In this document: positions 59,834 through 64,000 of the stretch, in pieces
Numbering within the stretch: the stretch's first letter is position 1
Layout: every line of letters begins with the position of its first letter
Assembly (NCBI RefSeq): GCF_021869535.1
Contig: NW_026262581.1
Location: forward strand, 75,297,955 to 75,361,954
Reading direction: 5' to 3'
From: Mytilus californianus
Taxonomy: Eukaryota > Mollusca > Bivalvia > Mytilida > Mytilidae
Length of the DNA: 64,000 bases
The notes under the pieces: model-generated
What the model saw: the letters and a program-made list of their open reading frames with translations, nothing else
Database searches by the model: none
What the model was told of the DNA's origin: nothing
Position numbers and translations under genes: made by a program

Positions 59834-60219
59834 TAAAGTGACTTAATAATCTTGCCACACGGTAAACATCAGTGAAAACTGTTGTTTTCTTTTTTTTGTT
59901 GGAATGACATGAAAATTGTATTTGTCTGGACTTATATTGTAATAAAACAAATAAAAGGATAACAGGAATTATCAAAACAAATATCTGATTGTACAACAGA
60001 ACACATCAACCACTTGCCTCCCGATCTTTAGCTAATTTTTTGGTACATTTGTGTATTATTATGTTGACTATCGAGCACGAAAATTTAGATACGATCCCGG
60101 TAAACTTATTCTAAAAGGTTACCAATTCAATACTCTGTAATCAGATCTTCGAATATTGTTTTTATTGGTATAAATATTGATTTTGTTATCAATAAATTAA
60201 AACCATACTAAATGTTATA
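59834..60219. other. non-coding, no feature seen
   Basis: No gene or repeat recognised. Confidence 0.4.
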
Positions 60220-60905
60220 GTTGATTCCTTTGGCATTGCACAAGGTCATGTTTTTCTCTGACTATTTATGACGTCTTTACACTTAATCCATTGGATGTTG
60301 GATGTGTACTGATTGATGTTTTAGTCCTAGATACACGATTTTTTTATTAGTTGTTTTTGGTTTTGAACTAGCTGTCAGTAAATGCGAGCACTCTCAGATC
60401 TATACTTTGTGTCTTTTTTTGCTGTGAGTGATGTATAAATACCTTGCCACGTCCGGTCTGTGTTTTTGAGAAATTTTGTTCTGCTTTGTGATGTGTTAAG
60501 CTCTTTTTAACTGTTTTTTATAGTTTGTTCATATGTTGCACTGTTACACCACTGTTCCAGGCTAGGGGGAGGGTTTGCGCCTTCAAACATGTTTAACCCC
60601 GCCACATTCTTTATGTGCCTGTCCCAAGTTAGGAGCCTGTAGTTCAATGGTTGTTGCTGGTTCGTGTCTGCCATATTTGTTCTTCGTAAATTGTTTTGTG
60701 ATAAAGTAGGCCGTTAGATTTATTCAATTCAATTGGTTCACATTTTTCATGTCGGGGCATTTTATAGCCGACTATACGGTATTGGTTTTTCTCATTGTTG
60801 AAGGCCGTAAGGTTGCCTATAATTGCTTACATCCACTTCATTTGAACTTTGGTGGATAGTTGTCTCATTGGCAATCATACCACATCTCCTTATTTTTATA
60901 TCAAC
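60220..60905 (-). repeat. ATTGCCAATGAGACAAC-family long copy, minus strand
   Basis: The reverse order of the landmarks at 3171-3990: 'CTGTTCCAGGCTAGGGGGA', 'ATGTGCCTGTCCCAAGTTAG', 'GGGGCATTTTATAGCCGACT', 'TTGTCTCATTGGCAATCATA'. It extends further left than the 3171 copy and is flanked by AT-rich DNA. Confidence 0.7.
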
Positions 60906-61940
60906 ACATCGAATAGGGCTTTGTTCCAGTTGAATGAATTTTGACGGAATTACGACCGTTGAAAAATAAAACATAAATGATTTCATGTTTTATATAAATA
61001 TTTTTCATGACATGTATGTGTTTTACCTGAGCTGAAGTTGAACACCAATGGACAAGGGGAAAATTGAATAGTGTAGTCAGAATGTTCTACCAAAGCTTTT
61101 CTCACTTGCAACTACAATATTCCATAAGTCTTGGTTGTAAGCAAAGACAGTAAGCTAAAAAAAGAAACAAAAGTAAGCCTTCATTAATTATCAGTCAAAC
61201 AGGATTGATTTCAAGAATACAACATGTATATATGAATTGTCCGATTCGGCAATTGCATGCCTTGTCTGTCTCGCTGATATATGGATTTGGTGTTCGAGTC
61301 CAACTTTAGAGGTTTTTTTCTGATTCAAGTTGTTCATTAAGGCTGGCCTTTTAATACAAATACAAGCTCGTCTGTACCATGCTTGTTAGTGGCCAAACAT
61401 CTGTAGTGACCATCGTGTTCCGTTCCAAAACTACTCACAGTTAATCCAGTTTTCGCTAGTTCAATATTGTGGTATGTAGTCTGAAAATTATAAATGCATT
61501 TAGGAAATAATTTAGGAATGCAATTATTTTAGAAAATTTCAAATATTGATTAACAGTGATAAAAGCTCTACTTGCACAAGTTGAAACCACATCTGGCATC
61601 CTTCTAAAATTCTACTAGCAGTTCATTTCATTAATCGTGTTTATGGGAAAGAAGACTGTTTCAATTATTATGTTAGGGCAAAATAAGATCTAAACAAAGT
61701 AGCTTATCTTTGTCCTAAGGACATGTCTATGTCTCTTTTCCGGATTCTCGTCAGATGCTGGTTTTTTGTTATTTATTAATGTGTTTGTCAATTAATGATT
61801 TCAATGATTGTTCTACAAGAAATGGGTCTATTTAGAGCTTAACATATTGTTCAATCACTTTTTCTAGTGTAGACCTTTATTTGTCCTTAGGGTTTTTGTG
61901 TTGGATTGCTGTCTTATGTATATTCCAACAATCCCTTTTG
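60906..61940. other. non-coding, no feature seen
   Basis: A tRNA-like T-arm word (GGTGTTCGAGTCCAAC) occurs at 61289 but no tRNA fold could be built. Short frames lack any recognised domain. Confidence 0.4.
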
Positions 61941-62149
61941 TATATGTAGGACTCTAAAGTGCGATGGGGACGCTAAAACGCGATGGTCACGCTAACGTGC
62001 GATGGCCCACGCTAAAGTGCGATGGTTTGATACGCTATAAAGTGCGATGGTCTGTGCTATTTAATGGAACACGCTAATGTCCGATGCCGCGATGCCGCGA
62101 TACGCTGAAGTGTGTTTTTCCGCGAAAGTGCGTTTGTATCGAAAGTTAG

Positions 62150-62670
62150 GACCTTTGCAAAAGAGGGACGAAAGATACCAGAGGGACAGTCAAACTCATA
62201 GATCGAAAACAAACTGACAACGCCATGGCCAAAAATAAAAAGACAAACAGACAAATAATAGTACAGATGACACAACATAGAAAACCAAAGATTAAGCAAC
62301 ACGAACCCCACCAAAAACTGGGGGTGATCTCAGGTGCTCCGGAAGGGTAAGCAGATCCTGCTCCACATGTGGCACCCGTCGTGTTGCTTATGTTATTACA
62401 AATCCGGTAAATAGTCTAATTCGGTAAGTCACATTCGTGAAACGGGAGGGTATTGTAGTTACGACATAAGGAACATATCCGATATCATCTGTGAAACGGT
62501 TATTCCATAACGGTCAACCAACTCGTGATGGCGTCCGTAAAATTTACGAAGGGATGACTTCAACTTCACCATTTGAAACTCTTGGTTTAATAGCTTCCTT
62601 GTGAGCAGCAATCCTCTATCAAGGAAATCATGATAGAAAACACAAGCCCCGGAATATCGTATTGCAACGA
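62150..62670 (-). mobile_element. 3' end of a Penelope-like element
   Basis: The minus strand from 62665 reads 'RYSGACVFYHDFLDRGLLLT', 'VKLKSSLRKFYGRHHELVD' and 'RYGITVSQMISDMFLMS', then a stop. This is the C-terminal part of a Penelope-like RT protein. A 3' UTR-like repeat follows down to about 62150 (ACGGGTGCCACATGTGGAGC region). Nested inside the TA-flanked element; 5' truncated. Confidence 0.65.
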
Positions 62671-63224
62671 TAGCAATATGACGCTACAAGCCGTTTGTAC
62701 AAACAAAAACGGACATGCCGGTAAACGAGAATGTTTGTGCAGATGAAGGGTTTTTACTAAACAAGAAAAGAGAAACAAATGAGCCCAATCCGGAACATTT
62801 TTGATCGGTGCTAGTAGAGTTTGTATGCGGAGGAATTATTTCCCAAAAAAATCATCCACAGTAATAGAAATGCAAACCTTTGATCCCGTTGTGTCGGCGG
62901 GGACAAACGTGTTTCTGTCAAGATATTGGAAAAGGGACTTCTCATAAACATAGAAACTGACGATAGTAAGGGGAAAGTGTATACCGTAAAAGAGGGCGAA
63001 AATGGCAAAATACACCAAGGGTCAAAGTATTTTTAAAATTCGTCCAAATTTAATTTAGAAACTCCTTCTATATTTTTAATCCCATTTCATTTACTTGCGT
63101 GAAATAAAAGCTACTTTTTAACTTTCTATTTGAATTATTTTATAATACAATTTTTTTACAATATGATTCGTCATGTCTGTGAAAGAGATGATTACTCGTC
63201 AACAAGACAGTAACATAACGACCA

Positions 63225-63645
63225 GAGGTGCAGTATCATAATATGATTGCCAATGAGACAAGTTTCTATCCAAGGCTATTAACTATAGGTTACCATATGG
63301 CTAACCCCGCAGATAGTATTATATAACGACCAAATGGTATCAAAACGACCAGTGTAAAACAATTCAAACGAGAAAAACAACGAACTGATCTATATATAAA
63401 GCAAAAAAAAAAAAAATATATGTGGTGTATTTTGTCAACGAAACAACTATCCACCATAGACCAAATGTCGCTGATGTATGCACCTAATAACATTATGACC
63501 TTCAACGTGGAGCCTTGGCTTACGTCGCATAGCAAGCTATATAGGTCCACGAAATGACTAGTGTAAAACAATTCAAAAGAGAAAGACAACGGCATAATTT
63601 ATAAACAATACAATAGACGACAAAGCAAAAAACAAATACCATTGC
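63225..63645 (+). repeat. ATTGCCAATGAGACAAC-family copy
   Basis: ATGATTGCCAATGAGACAAG, 'GTGTAAAACAATTCAAACGA' and a second round (AACAACTATCCACCATAGAC, 'AAACAATTCAAAAGAGAAAG'). At least two tandem or nested partial copies, inside the TA-flanked element. Confidence 0.6.
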
Positions 63646-64000
63646 CTGAACCCCATTCCCGTTACACCATCGCACTTTAGAGTGTCAAACCAACGCACTT
63701 TAGCGTGTCATATAAAATCGCACTTTAGCGTGTCATACCATCGCACTTTAGCGTGTCATCTGATCGCACTTAAAAATACAAACAACCATCGCACTTTAGC
63801 GTCTGACACCATCGCACTTTAGCGTAGACCATCGCACTTTAGCGTGACCATCGCACTTTAGAGTACCATCGCACTTTAGAGTCCTACATATATAACTAAA
63901 GTTCAGTTGCAAAATTTACAATGATATATTTTGACTTAATTTAAGTTTGAACTGTAATAAAGGCTAAAGTAAATTTTATTCATACCGTAGTCATCATATC

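Larger units (their letters stand above)
61943..63890. mobile_element. 1.95-kb TA-flanked element with subterminal CGCTAAAGTGCGATGG arrays
   Basis: Ends TATGTAGGACTCTAAAGTGC (then GATGG) are perfectly inverted at 63866-63890, with TA on both sides (61941-61942 and 63891-63892). Inside the left end are about six copies of an 18-bp motif (CACGCTAAAGTGCGATGG) up to about 62110. Inside the right end are about ten inverted copies from 63668. The interior has no transposase; it holds a Penelope-type fragment and a mussel-type repeat. Non-autonomous; the superfamily is suggested only by TA. Confidence 0.75.

Noticed and set aside
61285-61305. Possible tRNA or tRNA-derived SINE (GGTGTTCGAGTCCAAC)
   Set aside because: Only a T-arm-like word; no acceptor stem, D-arm or A box could be placed.

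Overview
The window is animal nuclear DNA: AT-rich, gene-poor, with spliced genes, GT-AG introns and dense repeats. Several dispersed repeats look, from memory, like ones very common in marine mussels (Mytilidae), such as the unit containing ATTGCCAATGAGACAAC and the 'CCTGACTTGGGACAGGCACAT' unit. A bivalve is therefore the best guess. This is inference and no database was searched.

Layout. Positions 1-4,600 hold a LINE 3' end and dispersed or tandem repeats. Positions 4,601-7,472 hold a complete four-exon homeobox gene (366 aa) with a TATA box and a polyadenylation signal. Positions 9,760-11,502 hold a broken hAT-type transposase gene. A DUF229 (alkaline-phosphatase-fold, type II membrane) gene on the minus strand is split: its C-terminal 437 codons lie at 12,171-13,484 and its N-terminal 157 codons at 52,262-52,732.

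The 38.3 kb between these halves (13,614-51,944) behaves as one insertion. It is flanked by a TA duplication, bounded by 23-bp inverted repeats (21/23 identical), and lined inside each end by arrays of 20-23 CATATG sites. The flanking bases are the two halves of a short DUF229 duplicate, and an uninterrupted paralogous copy of that site is still present at 13,056-13,060. Inside lies a three-exon, apparently intact pogo-like transposase gene (613 aa, DDD triad; 29,123-41,510, minus strand). pogo enzymes belong to the Tc1/mariner superfamily, which targets TA. A giant pogo-type transposon, since enlarged by nested repeats, is the leading idea. A small CATATG element later split by other DNA is the main alternative.

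Most of the rest of the block consists of repeat families with one shared plan: a terminal hairpin, then a GTC/CGG-rich stretch, then an internal satellite (35, 166 or 440 bp), then a second copy of a hairpin arm. Nested inside these are a TTAA-flanked piggyBac-like element and several TA-flanked MITEs.

Positions 52,733-64,000 contain Penelope-like and LINE remnants, a probable terminal coding exon, a TAA-flanked MITE, and a second TA-flanked element (61,943-63,890). That element again combines perfect inverted repeats with subterminal arrays of an 18-bp motif.
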